A stretch of 64,000 bases of DNA from Marinomonas pollencensis. Its GTDB lineage: Bacteria; Pseudomonadota; Gammaproteobacteria; Pseudomonadales; Marinomonadaceae. The DNA lies in assembly GCF_003387375.1 (NCBI RefSeq), contig NZ_QUNG01000012.1:1-64000 (forward strand). Reading direction: 5' to 3'. This document shows positions 11,201-19,893 of the stretch, piece after piece. Each line of letters begins with the position of its first letter. Positions within the stretch are counted from its first letter, which is position 1. Position numbers and translations under genes: made by a program. The notes beneath the pieces were generated by a model that was not told the DNA's origin, ran no database searches, and worked only from the letters and a program-made list of their open reading frames with translations.

Positions 11201-12035
11201 AATACCCAGCATGCACCTCATAGTGGATCAGCTTTACATTAATCAGGCGCCCTACGGTGATTGGGATTTGAATATAGTGCAGCAAGGGAATTTGCTTAGG
11301 GTTGACCCATTCTCTTCTGACCTAAAGCAAGGCAGCTTTGATGGTCACTTGGTTTGGCGTGATGATGAAAGCGCACCGAGTGTCAAATTAACCATGGCCA
11401 TTAGTGGTAAAGATCTAGCGGAGTTGACCGGTAAGTTTTCTTCAAAAGGCTTTGTTACCTCTAAGAATTATAAAATTGATGTGGTGTTAAATTGGTACGG
11501 TAACCCTTTCTACTTTGATCGCCCTTCTTTGTCTGGCTCGATTGTGTTTGATGCTAAAGACGGAAACTTCTCACAGGTGGATGAGCTGCCTGGCTTTATG
11601 AAAATATTTGGTATTTTCAATGTTGAAGCATTAAAGCGCCGGTTAACATTGGATTTCTCTGACCTCTATAAACCGGGTTTAACTTACGACCGCTTTGATG
11701 GCGCCTTTAAGATAGAGAAAGGGGTGTTGACGACAACCAAGCCTTTGCATGTACTGTCGCCAACGGCTGAGGTGTCGTTAGAGGGAAGTGCGGATATTAC
11801 CCATGAAACGCTTGATGAAGTATTGACCGCCACTCTGCCTATTAGTCGTTCGCTTCCGCTGGCGGGCTTGTTGTGGGGAACGCCTCAGTTGGCTGGTATT
11901 TTGTATCTAACAGACAAGTTAATTGGTGACAAAATTTCGAAAGTAACCAGTGCCCAATACAAGGTTCAAGGGTCTTTCGATGAGCCAATTATTACTCCAA
12001 TTAAACATAAACCTGCGAAAAGGGTGGAGCGCTGA
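8208..12035 (+). CDS. yhdP: YhdP, AsmA-like inner-membrane bridge protein
   Basis: YhdP is a very large AsmA/TamB-related protein anchored in the inner membrane and reaching across the periplasm, where its family is implicated in phospholipid movement to the outer membrane. One N-terminal membrane segment (about residues 12-35) precedes about 1,200 residues of repetitive beta-strand sequence, ending in an AsmA_2-type region (GSIVFDAKDGNF through LPISRSLPLAGLLWGTPQLAG). The ATG at 8208 lies 8 bases after AGG; a GTG at 8199 has no usable ribosome site. At 1,275 aa it is the normal length. Placement after rng and before nit is conserved among gammaproteobacteria. Confidence 0.93.
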   Translation: MKKQLQGCICGGYWLLVGVVAFFAILIVAVKLLLPCLNDYREQIESNLSHLTGYQVTLESVGGHLEGIDPTVSANGLLVSVNGKPAASVAEIRVRIDVIKSLLSLSPQFTYVRFVKPSLSLQETAGQWSLKGSTVSSDSKGSLGFERILGYLTAQQRFSILQANIDLVSEQFGDHSVVVPSAYVFQHGGSSWIKSAIYLDGNTTPFDVNAKIYQSLGVFGAYQLDASLNVPIISVPLDKQTAPWAAQMAKVDFAGKLWLNYRVGEGFALQAKPSRFMLAFKNGETYAAAPAVRVRYSQKSGGVFVEAHQLALEDEAGKIYPSTNLSFEWSPASRQSYLSFNQMDLGVAYRVANHFLKPEWYVARLLAGLAPQGLVSNASLRIGDKDGDVSYHFISNLQQAAVTGYQGIPDVDHVDAVFSLTDGDGYIQFKQKHGTLAFPTLYQDKWRVSASSGLVDWQQVQNTLVVTGRDLKVHRNGADVEGGFRFESRKEAPDWLSLSIRGQHVSVADRLTYVPQNALNKSLHDWIDGALADQGEVNNLNLIVQSELADGATPDVRLKMDVKDAQLNYSPGWPTAKSVNGTFLLDKSGVHVAVKSASLAGVAVSGVSVDVPIDKGAADWLNISGALQHDAAEALKLLRSTPLNDSVLAPFKSWTIAGDVGAQFDVSVPLNDQSLAPKVILALSFKDNPIYIGDVNLAGQVEQGQFHFSSKQGITDSYFDVKALSGVSHLTLSSEFEQDGRLSVMGQLSGSVDLRQVASWQKWPDVIVDNLSGEVSYQGALSVNKSQQDQVDLLIDSDLKGAQVAFPAPFSKSAAQALSLELKIMAHQQDVVVQSRLGSLAKSRLLVRSGTLFGGDLYLNSQKALPQQIFNGFAVEGQLDSLNVAQWLPVVANASQVGAEGQPSHQTNGEFRVPTWLRGLDLLVDQVALNEQNTLHNVKLNYARSTAPETLMLSSDELNVKYDHEQGKPRLHFGYLNWNTEKRSVEAEADNPPFHANQIPSMHLIVDQLYINQAPYGDWDLNIVQQGNLLRVDPFSSDLKQGSFDGHLVWRDDESAPSVKLTMAISGKDLAELTGKFSSKGFVTSKNYKIDVVLNWYGNPFYFDRPSLSGSIVFDAKDGNFSQVDELPGFMKIFGIFNVEALKRRLTLDFSDLYKPGLTYDRFDGAFKIEKGVLTTTKPLHVLSPTAEVSLEGSADITHETLDEVLTATLPISRSLPLAGLLWGTPQLAGILYLTDKLIGDKISKVTSAQYKVQGSFDEPIITPIKHKPAKRVER

Positions 12036-12865
12036 TGAAATCACTTCGTGTTGCGGCAATTCAATTAACCAGTGTGGCTAATTGGCAAGAAAACATCGCC
12101 ATGGTTGAGCAATGGGTCGCTGCGGCGGCACAAGATGGCGCGCGTTTGGTTGTTTTACCTGAAAATGTGTTTCTCTTTGACGGGAAGGCGATGCGCAGTT
12201 TAGCGGAGTCTGATGCTCAGCAAGAGATCCTACAGACAGTAAAAGAAATGGCGATAAAACACGCTATTTATCTGGTGGTGGGGTCCCATCCTTTGATCAA
12301 TCGACCAGATGGTGAATTGGTTGATCAGCATCGGGTGCGTCAATCTTGCTTGGTATTTTCGCCGAGCGGCGAGTTGGTCAAGCGCTACGATAAAATTCAT
12401 TTGTTTGACGTGACGGTCAAAGACAAAGCGGGCACTTATAAAGAGTCAGCGGTTATTGAGCCAGGTGACATTCATCCATCAATTATCGAGGTGGACGGCT
12501 TTAAGGTTGGTTTAACTATTTGTTATGACGTGCGTTTTCCGGAGTTGTATCGAGCTTTATCTAAGGCTGGTGCAGATCTTTTGTTGGTGCCGGCCGCCTT
12601 TACTTATGTGACGGGGAAGGCCCATTGGCGAACCTTGTTAGCGGCTAGAGCGATAGAAAATCAGTGTTTTGTGCTGGGTGTTAACCAATGTGGTTGGCAT
12701 AATGAGACGCGACAAACTTATGGTCATAGTGAATTGCTGGCGCCCAATGGGGATCTGTTGTCCGCTCTCGAAGAAGAGCCAGGCTATTTTGTCTTTGAGA
12801 TTGATGAGTCGTCACTTGTTGAGTGTCGAGAAAAAATGCCTTGTCTCTCTCACCGTCGCCTATAA
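12035..12865 (+). CDS. Nitrilase-superfamily amidase, Nit1-like
   Basis: This carbon-nitrogen hydrolase resembles Nit1/YbeM, which repairs deaminated glutathione, although its substrate cannot be told from sequence alone. The Glu-Lys-Cys triad is intact: E43 in LPENVF, K120 in YDKIHLFD and C163 in TICYDVRFPEL. The 276-aa length is normal for a single nitrilase domain. Its ATG overlaps the yhdP TGA, so it is the last gene of the mreB-to-nit run. In many relatives tldD follows; here the next gene is the convergent darP. Confidence 0.9.
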   Translation: MKSLRVAAIQLTSVANWQENIAMVEQWVAAAAQDGARLVVLPENVFLFDGKAMRSLAESDAQQEILQTVKEMAIKHAIYLVVGSHPLINRPDGELVDQHRVRQSCLVFSPSGELVKRYDKIHLFDVTVKDKAGTYKESAVIEPGDIHPSIIEVDGFKVGLTICYDVRFPELYRALSKAGADLLLVPAAFTYVTGKAHWRTLLAARAIENQCFVLGVNQCGWHNETRQTYGHSELLAPNGDLLSALEEEPGYFVFEIDESSLVECREKMPCLSHRRL

Positions 12866-12869
12866 GTCC

Positions 12870-12906
12870 TAAAAAAGCCCCATGAGGCGTCAGCTTCATG
12901 GGGCTA
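12870..12906 (-). terminator. Rho-independent terminator after darP
   Basis: AGCCCCATGA (12876-12885) pairs with TCATGGGGCT (12896-12905). On the minus strand a run of six T follows, so it ends the darP transcript. It may also slow transcription leaving nit on the other strand, where the T-run is poor. Confidence 0.85.
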
Positions 12907-12932
12907 TGTCTATTATTAGATTTGGCTTTTGG

Positions 12933-13466
12933 TTAATCCATCAGGCCTAATTTCTTTTCTTCAGTTTCTCTCAAGAAACGGAATAATTTTTTTCTATTTG
13001 TGGTGTTGCCTTGCTGTGAGACTTCCTTTTGGGATAGACGAATAAGCTGGCGTAGTAGCTGAATGTCTTCCACTTCAGGGTGTTCTTCTAGGTATTGAGC
13101 AAGTGCTTCTTTGCTGTTCTCTCCAATAAGCGTGTCTCGTTTTAACTCTAGTTGGTGAAAAAGCTTGTTGTAGGCTGCTGAGGTTGTGTCGAACATGGCA
13201 ACGCGGCGCGCGATGGATTCATGGTCTTCTGTGCGCATCACTTTACCAATGTATTGCATGTGGCGGCGCATGGCTTCACGCTGCTTAATGCGATCGGCTT
13301 CAGCCAAAGCTTCTCTTAGTGTCTCAGACATCTCAACTTTTTTCTGCTGATTTTTGCTAAGGCCTAGTAGTTTCTTACCCAGCTCTTGGAGTTCTTCCAT
13401 TTCACGCTTGATCTGCGTTTTGCTTTTAAAGTTTTCGTCGTCATCAAATTGATCAAAGTTTGTCAT
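12933..13466 (-). CDS. darP: Ribosome-associated protein DarP (YjgA)
   Basis: DarP/YjgA binds late 50S precursors and helps fold the peptidyl-transferase region of 23S rRNA. The 177-aa protein is highly charged and helical. It contains the family core QIKREMEELQELGKKL (near residue 17) and RREAMRRHMQYIGKVMR-type sequence (near 80). It lies six bases from mgtE and probably shares its transcript, with a terminator directly downstream. Assignment is confident from overall sequence character. Confidence 0.93.
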   Translation of the reverse strand: MTNFDQFDDDENFKSKTQIKREMEELQELGKKLLGLSKNQQKKVEMSETLREALAEADRIKQREAMRRHMQYIGKVMRTEDHESIARRVAMFDTTSAAYNKLFHQLELKRDTLIGENSKEALAQYLEEHPEVEDIQLLRQLIRLSQKEVSQQGNTTNRKKLFRFLRETEEKKLGLMD

Positions 13467-13472
13467 GGGAAC

Positions 13473-14825
13473 CTATACTAAAAAGAGAGTGGCGAGACCA
13501 AGGAAGGCTAAAAAGCCAACAACATCGGTCACAGTGGTCAAAATTACACTGGCGGCTAGCGCTGGGTCAATGCCCAGTTTCTTAAGAAATATCGGGAGCA
13601 GTGTGCCAGTGAGGGCGGCAAAAAACAGATTTATGATTGTCGCGCTTGCAATGATATAGGCAATCTTTATGTTGTCAAACCAAACTGCAGTTAAAGCGGC
13701 AATAACCGTCGCCCATAGCAAGCCATTTAGCAGACCAACGATCAATTCACGATTTAATAGCCACTTTGTGTTGGTGGCACCTATCTGATTTAAGGCGATA
13801 CCGCGTATCACTAGGGTGAGTACCTGAGAGCCTGCAATGCCTCCCATGCTGGCGACAATGGGCATTAATATGGCGAGCGCAACGACCTGATCTAAGGTGT
13901 GTTGAAAGAGGCCAATTACATAAGAAGCAATAAAGGCGGTCACTAGATTAATGCCAAGCCACACGGCGCGTCGTCGCGTGGTTTTTAAAATGGGGGAAAA
14001 AGTATCTTCATCATCGTCCAGACCCGCCATGCTTAGCATGGAGTGTTCCGCTTCATCTCGTATTACATCTACCACGTCATCGATCGTGATGCGGCCGAGT
14101 AGCTTTCGAGTTTTACCATCGATAACCGGCGCTGAAACCAGGTCCATTTTTTCAAACAGCTGAGCGACCTCGCTAGCAGGGGTTTCGGCTTCTATTACCG
14201 TGTTATCGGTTTCCATAATATCGCGGACTGTGGCGTTGACGTCAGCGACTAATAATTTGGTGAGGGGCAGTGAGCCGAGCAAGCGATCAGAGCGGCTTAC
14301 CACCAATAAGTTGTCCGTCATGTCGGGTAAGGTGCTATGGCGACGTAAATAGCGGAACACGATATCCACTGTGATGTTCGGACGTATGGTGATGGTGTCC
14401 GTGTTCATCAAGCCGCCAGCAGAATCTTCTGAATAGCTGAGCAGCGCTTCCACACGCATTCGGTCTTGGCTCGACATGGAAGCCAGGACTTCTTTTACAA
14501 CTGTCTCTGGTAAGTGTTGTAAAAGGTCGGCAAGGTCATCGCTTTCAAAGTGTTCAGATACCGCTACTAAGCGTTCTGTGTTCATGTTTCGCATGAACTG
14601 AACACCAATGTCCTCGCTTAGGTATTGGAGGACGTCACCTTCATTTTTTGAGTCGATTAAATCCCACAGTAGTTTACGTTCTTTCGGTGGGGAGGATTCA
14701 AGTAAGCGGGCAACATCTTGTGCGGGTAAGGCGCCATTCAAAAGATAGCGGATTTGCATGGTGGCACCGGACTCGAGTGAGTCGGTGACCGTTTGAAGGT
14801 GAGCTAAAGTGGTTTGTTCTGGCAT
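13473..14825 (-). CDS. mgtE: Magnesium transporter MgtE
   Basis: MgtE is a homodimeric Mg2+ channel gated by cytoplasmic Mg2+. The 450-aa protein has the N-terminal superhelical domain (about residues 15-130) and a tandem CBS pair (about 135-255, including TDTITIRPNITVD and GRITIDDVVDVI). Five membrane helices follow, with the pore motif VASMGGIAGSQVL near 325. Length and domain order are complete. It sits between ptsO and darP with gaps of eight and six bases, suggesting one operon. No magnesium-sensing leader is visible because it lacks its own upstream gap. Confidence 0.95.
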   Translation of the reverse strand: MPEQTTLAHLQTVTDSLESGATMQIRYLLNGALPAQDVARLLESSPPKERKLLWDLIDSKNEGDVLQYLSEDIGVQFMRNMNTERLVAVSEHFESDDLADLLQHLPETVVKEVLASMSSQDRMRVEALLSYSEDSAGGLMNTDTITIRPNITVDIVFRYLRRHSTLPDMTDNLLVVSRSDRLLGSLPLTKLLVADVNATVRDIMETDNTVIEAETPASEVAQLFEKMDLVSAPVIDGKTRKLLGRITIDDVVDVIRDEAEHSMLSMAGLDDDEDTFSPILKTTRRRAVWLGINLVTAFIASYVIGLFQHTLDQVVALAILMPIVASMGGIAGSQVLTLVIRGIALNQIGATNTKWLLNRELIVGLLNGLLWATVIAALTAVWFDNIKIAYIIASATIINLFFAALTGTLLPIFLKKLGIDPALAASVILTTVTDVVGFLAFLGLATLFLV

Positions 14826-14833
14826 GGCTATCC

Positions 14834-15103
14834 TTACTCGTCTTCGCCGAAGCGATCATTGATCAAGCTGATAACCGCTTTTAAGGCTTCCTCTTCATCT
14901 TCTCCATTGGTTTTAATTTTGATATCCGTGCCTTTACCGGCGGCAAGCATCATCATGGCCATAATGCTTTTTCCGTCAACATTACGACCATCTTTCTCGA
15001 TAGTAATGTCAGAAGAAAAGCGCGATGTGGTTTCTACCAGTTTTCCTGCTGCACGAGCATGAAGGCCAAGTTTGTTGATAATTGTGACGGGCTCTTCCAA
15101 CAT
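14834..15103 (-). CDS. ptsO: Nitrogen PTS phosphocarrier protein NPr
   Basis: NPr is the HPr-like carrier of the nitrogen phosphotransferase system, passing phosphate from PtsP to PtsN. The 89-aa protein has the phosphorylated histidine H15 in KLGLHARAAGK and the second conserved loop GKSIMAMMMLAAGKG. It follows ptsN by 11 bases. In most gammaproteobacteria rapZ separates ptsN and ptsO; here that gene is missing. Confidence 0.94.
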   Translation of the reverse strand: MLEEPVTIINKLGLHARAAGKLVETTSRFSSDITIEKDGRNVDGKSIMAMMMLAAGKGTDIKIKTNGEDEEEALKAVISLINDRFGEDE

Positions 15104-15114
15104 ACTCTTTTCCT

Positions 15115-15564
15115 TTATAGTAATGAGTTTAGCTTAGCATAGAGGGCGTCATTGCTGTCGGCTTCTCTAAGCGCGTTTAATAGGGTTTCGGACTGCGCCA
15201 ATTCAGCAATTTCTGCCAGTGTGGCTAAGTGCGCATCACATTCTTGTGGCGGCACAATTAGTGCAAAGACGAGATCAATCGGTTTTCTGTCCACTGCATC
15301 AAAATCAATGGCCGATTGTAATGAAAGAACAACGACAGCTGTGTGATTTGCGCTTTCTAGACGGCAATGGGGAATGGCGATGCCGTTGCCTATGCCTGTG
15401 CTGCCCAATTTTTCGCGTCCTAGTAATGCTTCATAAATAGCTTCTTTGTTGCAGTGAAGGCGATTGGCTGCAACTTCAGCCACGCTTTCAAGGATGCGTT
15501 TTTTACTAACAACATCTTGCTTTGCAAAAACAAGGTCTGCTTTTAATAATGATTTTAATGGCAT
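15115..15564 (-). CDS. ptsN: Nitrogen PTS enzyme IIA PtsN
   Basis: PtsN (EIIA-Ntr) is the terminal phosphoacceptor of the nitrogen PTS and regulates targets such as potassium transport. The 149-aa sequence is one EIIA domain, with the active histidine H66 in GNGIAIPHCRLE. It starts 18 bases after rpoN with no hpf gene between them, unlike the common rpoN-hpf-ptsN-rapZ-ptsO order. Confidence 0.95.
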   Translation of the reverse strand: MPLKSLLKADLVFAKQDVVSKKRILESVAEVAANRLHCNKEAIYEALLGREKLGSTGIGNGIAIPHCRLESANHTAVVVLSLQSAIDFDAVDRKPIDLVFALIVPPQECDAHLATLAEIAELAQSETLLNALREADSNDALYAKLNSLL

Positions 15565-15582
15565 AAAAGGTCGTTGTCCGTA

Positions 15583-17061
15583 TTAAATCAATCGTTTGCG
15601 TTCATTTGAAGGAGGAATGTTCATTGCCTCGCGATATTTTGCCACGGTTCGCCGTGCTACTTGTATGCCTTGGTCGGCCAATATGGTTGCTAGTTTATTG
15701 TCGCTTAGGGGTTTTTTTGCCGGTTCTTCTACAACCAGTTTTTTAATCATGGCTCTGATGGCAGTAGAGGAGCATTCCCCACCTGATGCGGTATTCACAT
15801 GGCTTGAGAAAAAGTATTTTAACTCGAAAATGCCTTTAGGGGTATGCATGTATTTTTGTGTTGTGACGCGTGAGATAGTGGATTCGTGCATTCCCACTTC
15901 TTCTGCGACATCATGCAACACCATTGGTTTCATGGCTTCTTCACCCAGCTCAAAGAAATCTATTTGTCGATTTACGATGCAGCTAGCTACTTTTAGCAAG
16001 GTTTCATTGCGGCTTTGTAGGCTCTTCATAAACCATTTGGCTTCTTGCAATGAATTCTTTATGTAGGTGGCGTCTTCGGAGGTGGCGGCGGTGCTTGCCA
16101 TGGCAGAATAGGTTTCATTTATTTTGACCGGCGGCAGAGCGTCGTTGTTTAGCTCAACTTGCCAAACACCATTGTGCTTTTTCACTGATACATCTGGAAT
16201 CACGTAATCGGTGTCATCAGCATCAATAATAGAACCGGGTCGAGGATTGAGTTGTTGGATCAAGTCAATCACTTCTTTTAAGGCGTTTTCTTTCAGCTTG
16301 GTCTTGCGGCCTAATTGTGCGAAATCACGAGTGCCGAGTAAGGCGAGGTGATTATCCACTAGGTTGTAAGTGCTTTTATAGAGAGGGTGGTCGCGGAATG
16401 CTTCGAGTTGAACAAGTAAGCAATCACGTAAATCAGTGGAGCAGGCTCCCGCGGGGTCAAAACGTTGCAAGCGGTGCTGCACGGCGATGACTTCATCAAG
16501 TTCCAGCTCTTCTAGCTCGCTGCTTAGTGATTCCCAAATGTCTTCAGGGGTGATGCTTAAGTAGCCGTCAGATTGAACACATTCAATAATGGCGTAGGCT
16601 ATTTCAATGTCACGATCGGACATGTGAGTAAGGTTTAGTTGCCAAATTAGGTGGTCTTGAATGCTTTCAGCCGGAGCGTTGCGGCTTTCGTAGTCGCTTT
16701 CGCCTTCGAAGTTGTTGCTTGAACCACTGCTGGCGGCAGCGGAATTCTGATAGGTGTCATCCCAGTTGCTATCGATAGAGAGTTCTTCAGGGATGCTATC
16801 TGTCCATTCAGACTCGACGCGTGCTTCTTCGCTGGCGTTTGGCTCTGGTTTCTTGTTGGCCGGGTCATCCTCATCTCTCGTTGTCGACTCTGAATGGGTG
16901 TAGTCTTCATCGTCAATTTCTAGTAATGGATTAGATTCTAGAAATTCATGAATTTCCTGTTTCAGGTCTAACGTAGACAGCTGCAGCAATCGAATTGCTT
17001 GTTGCAGCTGGGGAGTCATGGTCAGCTGTTGACCGATTTTGAGTTGCAAAGACTGCTTCAT
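15583..17061 (-). CDS. rpoN: RNA polymerase sigma-54 factor
   Basis: Sigma-54 directs polymerase to -24/-12 promoters and needs AAA+ activators. The 492-aa protein has region I (residues 1-50, MKQSLQLKIGQQLTMTPQLQ), an acidic linker (about 50-120), the core-binding and HTH domains, and the C-terminal RpoN box ARRTVAKYRE near 470. All domains are complete. A 75-bp gap separates it from lptB upstream, so it may be transcribed with the lpt genes or from a promoter inside that gap. Confidence 0.97.
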   Translation of the reverse strand: MKQSLQLKIGQQLTMTPQLQQAIRLLQLSTLDLKQEIHEFLESNPLLEIDDEDYTHSESTTRDEDDPANKKPEPNASEEARVESEWTDSIPEELSIDSNWDDTYQNSAAASSGSSNNFEGESDYESRNAPAESIQDHLIWQLNLTHMSDRDIEIAYAIIECVQSDGYLSITPEDIWESLSSELEELELDEVIAVQHRLQRFDPAGACSTDLRDCLLVQLEAFRDHPLYKSTYNLVDNHLALLGTRDFAQLGRKTKLKENALKEVIDLIQQLNPRPGSIIDADDTDYVIPDVSVKKHNGVWQVELNNDALPPVKINETYSAMASTAATSEDATYIKNSLQEAKWFMKSLQSRNETLLKVASCIVNRQIDFFELGEEAMKPMVLHDVAEEVGMHESTISRVTTQKYMHTPKGIFELKYFFSSHVNTASGGECSSTAIRAMIKKLVVEEPAKKPLSDNKLATILADQGIQVARRTVAKYREAMNIPPSNERKRLI

Positions 17062-17136
17062 AAAGAAACGCTTCTAATAAAAGATAATTGGAACGAGTTA
17101 TGCATACTACTCCCTTTCGGCTGCAAAGATAAGAGG

Positions 17137-17862
17137 TTATAGACGGAAGTCGTCTCCTAAATAAACCTTTTTTACTTGTTCATTGTTTATCACAGTGTCG
17201 GCGTCACCTGAAGCAATTATTTTGCCATTACCTACGATATAGGCTTTGTCACAAATGTCTAATGTTTCGCGCACATTGTGATCGGTGATGAGCACGCCAA
17301 TGCCACTTTCTTGCAGGTGCTTGATGATTAGTTTGATGTCGCCTACTGAGATTGGGTCAACCCCAGCAAAGGGTTCATCTAGTAAGATGAATTTGGGGTT
17401 CATCGCCAGCGCACGGGCTATTTCCACGCGGCGTCGCTCGCCGCCAGACAGCGCCATTCCTAAATTACTGCGAATGTGAGTGACATGAAATTCTGTTAGC
17501 AATCCTTCCAAACGTTCTTTTTTTTGAGCTGTGGATAGCTCTTTACGCGTTTCTAAAATGGCGTAAATGTTGTCTTCAACGGACATTTTTCTAAAAATAG
17601 ATGCTTCTTGTGGTAAGTAGCCTATGCCTTTTTGAGCGCGTGTATGCATGGCGTTTTTAGTGATGTCTTGGCCATCGATAAAAATCCCGCCAGCGTCGTT
17701 CGCTACCATGCCAACTATCATGTAAAAGCAAGTGGTTTTGCCGGCGCCATTGGGGCCAAGTAAGCCCACCGCTTGACCAGACTCTACCGCAAGAGAAACG
17801 TCTTTAACGACTTGTCTTTTTTTGTAGCTTTTCGCCAGGTTTTTTGCTTCTAAAAGGGCCAT
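17137..17862 (-). CDS. lptB: LPS export ABC ATPase LptB
   Basis: LptB is the cytoplasmic ATPase of the LptB2FGC complex that pulls lipopolysaccharide from the inner membrane. The 241-aa protein has Walker [10 protein letters not shown] (36-44), the signature [15 protein letters not shown] (near 140), Walker [14 protein letters not shown] and the switch histidine in [11 protein letters not shown]. It directly follows lptA with no gap. Length is normal. Confidence 0.97.
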   Translation of the reverse strand: MALLEAKNLAKSYKKRQVVKDVSLAVESGQAVGLLGPNGAGKTTCFYMIVGMVANDAGGIFIDGQDITKNAMHTRAQKGIGYLPQEASIFRKMSVEDNIYAILETRKELSTAQKKERLEGLLTEFHVTHIRSNLGMALSGGERRRVEIARALAMNPKFILLDEPFAGVDPISVGDIKLIIKHLQESGIGVLITDHNVRETLDICDKAYIVGNGKIIASGDADTVINNEQVKKVYLGDDFRL

Positions 17863-18381
17863 TTACTTCTCTTTGCTTGTTTTTTCGTTGTCTGCTGGCT
17901 GTAGTGTCATAGAGACTCGGCCTGTGCCTTTCTTCTGGGCGTTAAAAGTGCCGGAATCAATATTATAAAGAATGTAGTCAGCCGTAATTTTATCGTCCAT
18001 CTTGTTGAGATATCCGTTGCCGAAAATTTCCAGCTTAGAAGTGGTGACTTGATAATCTATTCTGTCGCCACGACTGATCATCATGTTGCCACTCCAATCG
18101 ATTTGTTGACTGAACTTGGCTGGTCCACCGGTGGCGACCAATTTGCTGAATTTGCGTGTTTTAGGGTCGCTGGTGACTTTTAGGTATTGGGCTTGGATTT
18201 CGATGCTGCCTTGCTTTACGAACACATCGCCTTTATAAGTTGCCTCGCCTGTTTTTTGGTCTAGGAAGGCTTCGTTTGACTGTATCGTCAGCGGCTTTGT
18301 TAAGTCGTCAGGCAGAGCAAAAGCGTGTTGGCTTATGATTAAGCTGGCCAGTAGTGCGCTGAAGTTAATGAGTTGTTTCAT
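17863..18381 (-). CDS. lptA: LPS transport periplasmic protein LptA
   Basis: LptA forms the periplasmic bridge that carries lipopolysaccharide from LptC to LptD. A signal peptide (residues 1-22, cut after HAFA) precedes the OstA-type beta-jellyroll with QSNEAFLDQKTGEATYKGDV and YQVTTSKLEIFGNG. The 172-aa protein has a short polar C-terminal tail. It overlaps the lptC 3' end by 17 bases and abuts lptB, so the three genes are tightly coupled. Confidence 0.94.
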   Translation of the reverse strand: MKQLINFSALLASLIISQHAFALPDDLTKPLTIQSNEAFLDQKTGEATYKGDVFVKQGSIEIQAQYLKVTSDPKTRKFSKLVATGGPAKFSQQIDWSGNMMISRGDRIDYQVTTSKLEIFGNGYLNKMDDKITADYILYNIDSGTFNAQKKGTGRVSMTLQPADNEKTSKEK

Positions 18382-18931
18382 ACTGTCCTCGTACGGATCC
18401 TGTCATGACGACTTCTTCTGAATTAATGTAAGTAACAATGGTCGTTGCGGTTGTCTTGCCTTGGGTTGAATGCAAAACGGCATTACCACTGCTTGTTAAT
18501 GATTGATTGCTGTCTAAGTAATGAATGTTGTCAGCGTTAAGAATAATGTCAGGAGATCCTATGGCTTGTTTAACCGCGACGGCATCATCGGTTAACAGGA
18601 TATCATGACTGCCGTCCTCTATTATTCCTTTTTTTCCATTGGCATGCCAAGACCCTGCGGCTTCATGCCGTTTTACTTTTGGATTGTCCAATAAAGTTCG
18701 GGATTCTTGGCTGTAGTGCAAAGCTTGTGTGGCGGTCAGTGTCTCTTGGATCATGCCATTTTCAGCAAACTCTTTGGCGTTAATATTGGTGATGAAATAG
18801 TCTGGAGTGCTGCTGAGCTTTTCCGTTGGGACTAATGATTGCGTTAAGGGGTTGTCAGCAAAGAATATGCCGCAAGCAAGCGCAATGACGGAAGCGCCAA
18901 TGAGTATGTTTTTGGCGTTGAGTGACATCAT
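18365..18931 (-). CDS. lptC: LPS export protein LptC
   Basis: LptC is a bitopic inner-membrane protein that receives lipopolysaccharide from LptFG and hands it to LptA. One N-terminal membrane segment (about residues 8-24) is followed by a jellyroll domain, with the family stretch SPDIILNADNIHYLDSNQ near residue 130. At 188 aa it has normal length. Its start overlaps the stop of the antiporter gene yrbG. The KDO genes kdsD and kdsC that usually lie between yrbG and lptC are not here. Confidence 0.9.
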   Translation of the reverse strand: MMSLNAKNILIGASVIALACGIFFADNPLTQSLVPTEKLSSTPDYFITNINAKEFAENGMIQETLTATQALHYSQESRTLLDNPKVKRHEAAGSWHANGKKGIIEDGSHDILLTDDAVAVKQAIGSPDIILNADNIHYLDSNQSLTSSGNAVLHSTQGKTTATTIVTYINSEEVVMTGSVRGQYETTH

Positions 18932-19893
18932 TAGGCGGCGCTTCCTGTGCTAACAAGGAACAAATACAAGGCATAGGAGCCGACCAGCGGAAGACCTACC
19001 CAGCGTGGCACACTGACGTGTTTGGATTTGCTGTAAACAAAGATTAATAATGAAAGGGCAAGGGTCAAGCCCAAGACCCAGTAATAATCACGACCAGCTG
19101 CATTTTGGTCAATGAGGCCAGGAGCGATTAGTCCAGGCAGCGGCAAGACTGTTGCTAAGTTAAAAATGTTAGAGCCGATGATATTACCAATGGCTATGTC
19201 GTGGAGTCCTTTGCGCACGCTACTAATCGACGCGGCCAGTTCAGGCAAACTAGTGCCAACAGCTACTATGGTTAAGCCGATCACTAATTCGCTGACACCC
19301 AGTCCTTTTGCAATACCAATGGCGCCCCAGACAAGCAGCTTTGAACTGCCGATTAATACAGCCAAGCCAATGAGGGCAATGATCAGTGATTTCCAGATTG
19401 GGCTGTCATCGTCGCTAGGAAGTTCGTCTTTTAATTCTTCTTCTAGGTTTTTGCTGCTGCGCAATAAGGTGTATAGCACAATCACAAAAGCAACTAGAAG
19501 AATGACGCCGTCGCTGAAACTTAAATAGCGGTCGTGTAATAACCAACCAGCAAGTAAGGTGATACCAATTACCAAAGGGACTTCTTTGGTGGCCAGTCCT
19601 TTTGTCACCGGGATGGCTGAGAAAAATAAGGTGACACCAAAAACCAAGGCGATATTGGCAATGTTGGAGCCAAGAACGTTACCAATGGCGATTTCTGGCG
19701 CATTATCGAAAGCGGCGATACCGGAAACCACCATTTCAGGTGCTGAGGTGCCAAAGGCAACTAAAGTTACACCAATTATCATAGGGTTAACATTGAGTTT
19801 TTCGGCAACCAGCGCCGCGTGTTCAATGAATTTGTCAGAACTAAGGATGAGTAGGACTAATCCTACAATAAGAGCAGCGGAAAACAGCAGCAT
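18931..19893 (-). CDS. yrbG: Calcium/sodium antiporter, YrbG family
   Basis: This inner-membrane cation exchanger belongs to the CaCA superfamily. The 320-aa protein has two homologous halves of about five helices, each with the alpha-repeat motif: GTSAPEMVVSGIAAFD near residue 48 and GTSLPELAASISSVRK near 212. Each is followed by a GN(I/V)(I/L)GSNI motif. An acidic cytoplasmic loop (about 150-170) separates the halves. It heads yrbG-lptC-lptA-lptB on the minus strand and is divergent from mlaF, the arrangement around the yrb loci of E. coli. Confidence 0.92.
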   Translation of the reverse strand: MLLFSAALIVGLVLLILSSDKFIEHAALVAEKLNVNPMIIGVTLVAFGTSAPEMVVSGIAAFDNAPEIAIGNVLGSNIANIALVFGVTLFFSAIPVTKGLATKEVPLVIGITLLAGWLLHDRYLSFSDGVILLVAFVIVLYTLLRSSKNLEEELKDELPSDDDSPIWKSLIIALIGLAVLIGSSKLLVWGAIGIAKGLGVSELVIGLTIVAVGTSLPELAASISSVRKGLHDIAIGNIIGSNIFNLATVLPLPGLIAPGLIDQNAAGRDYYWVLGLTLALSLLIFVYSKSKHVSVPRWVGLPLVGSYALYLFLVSTGSAA

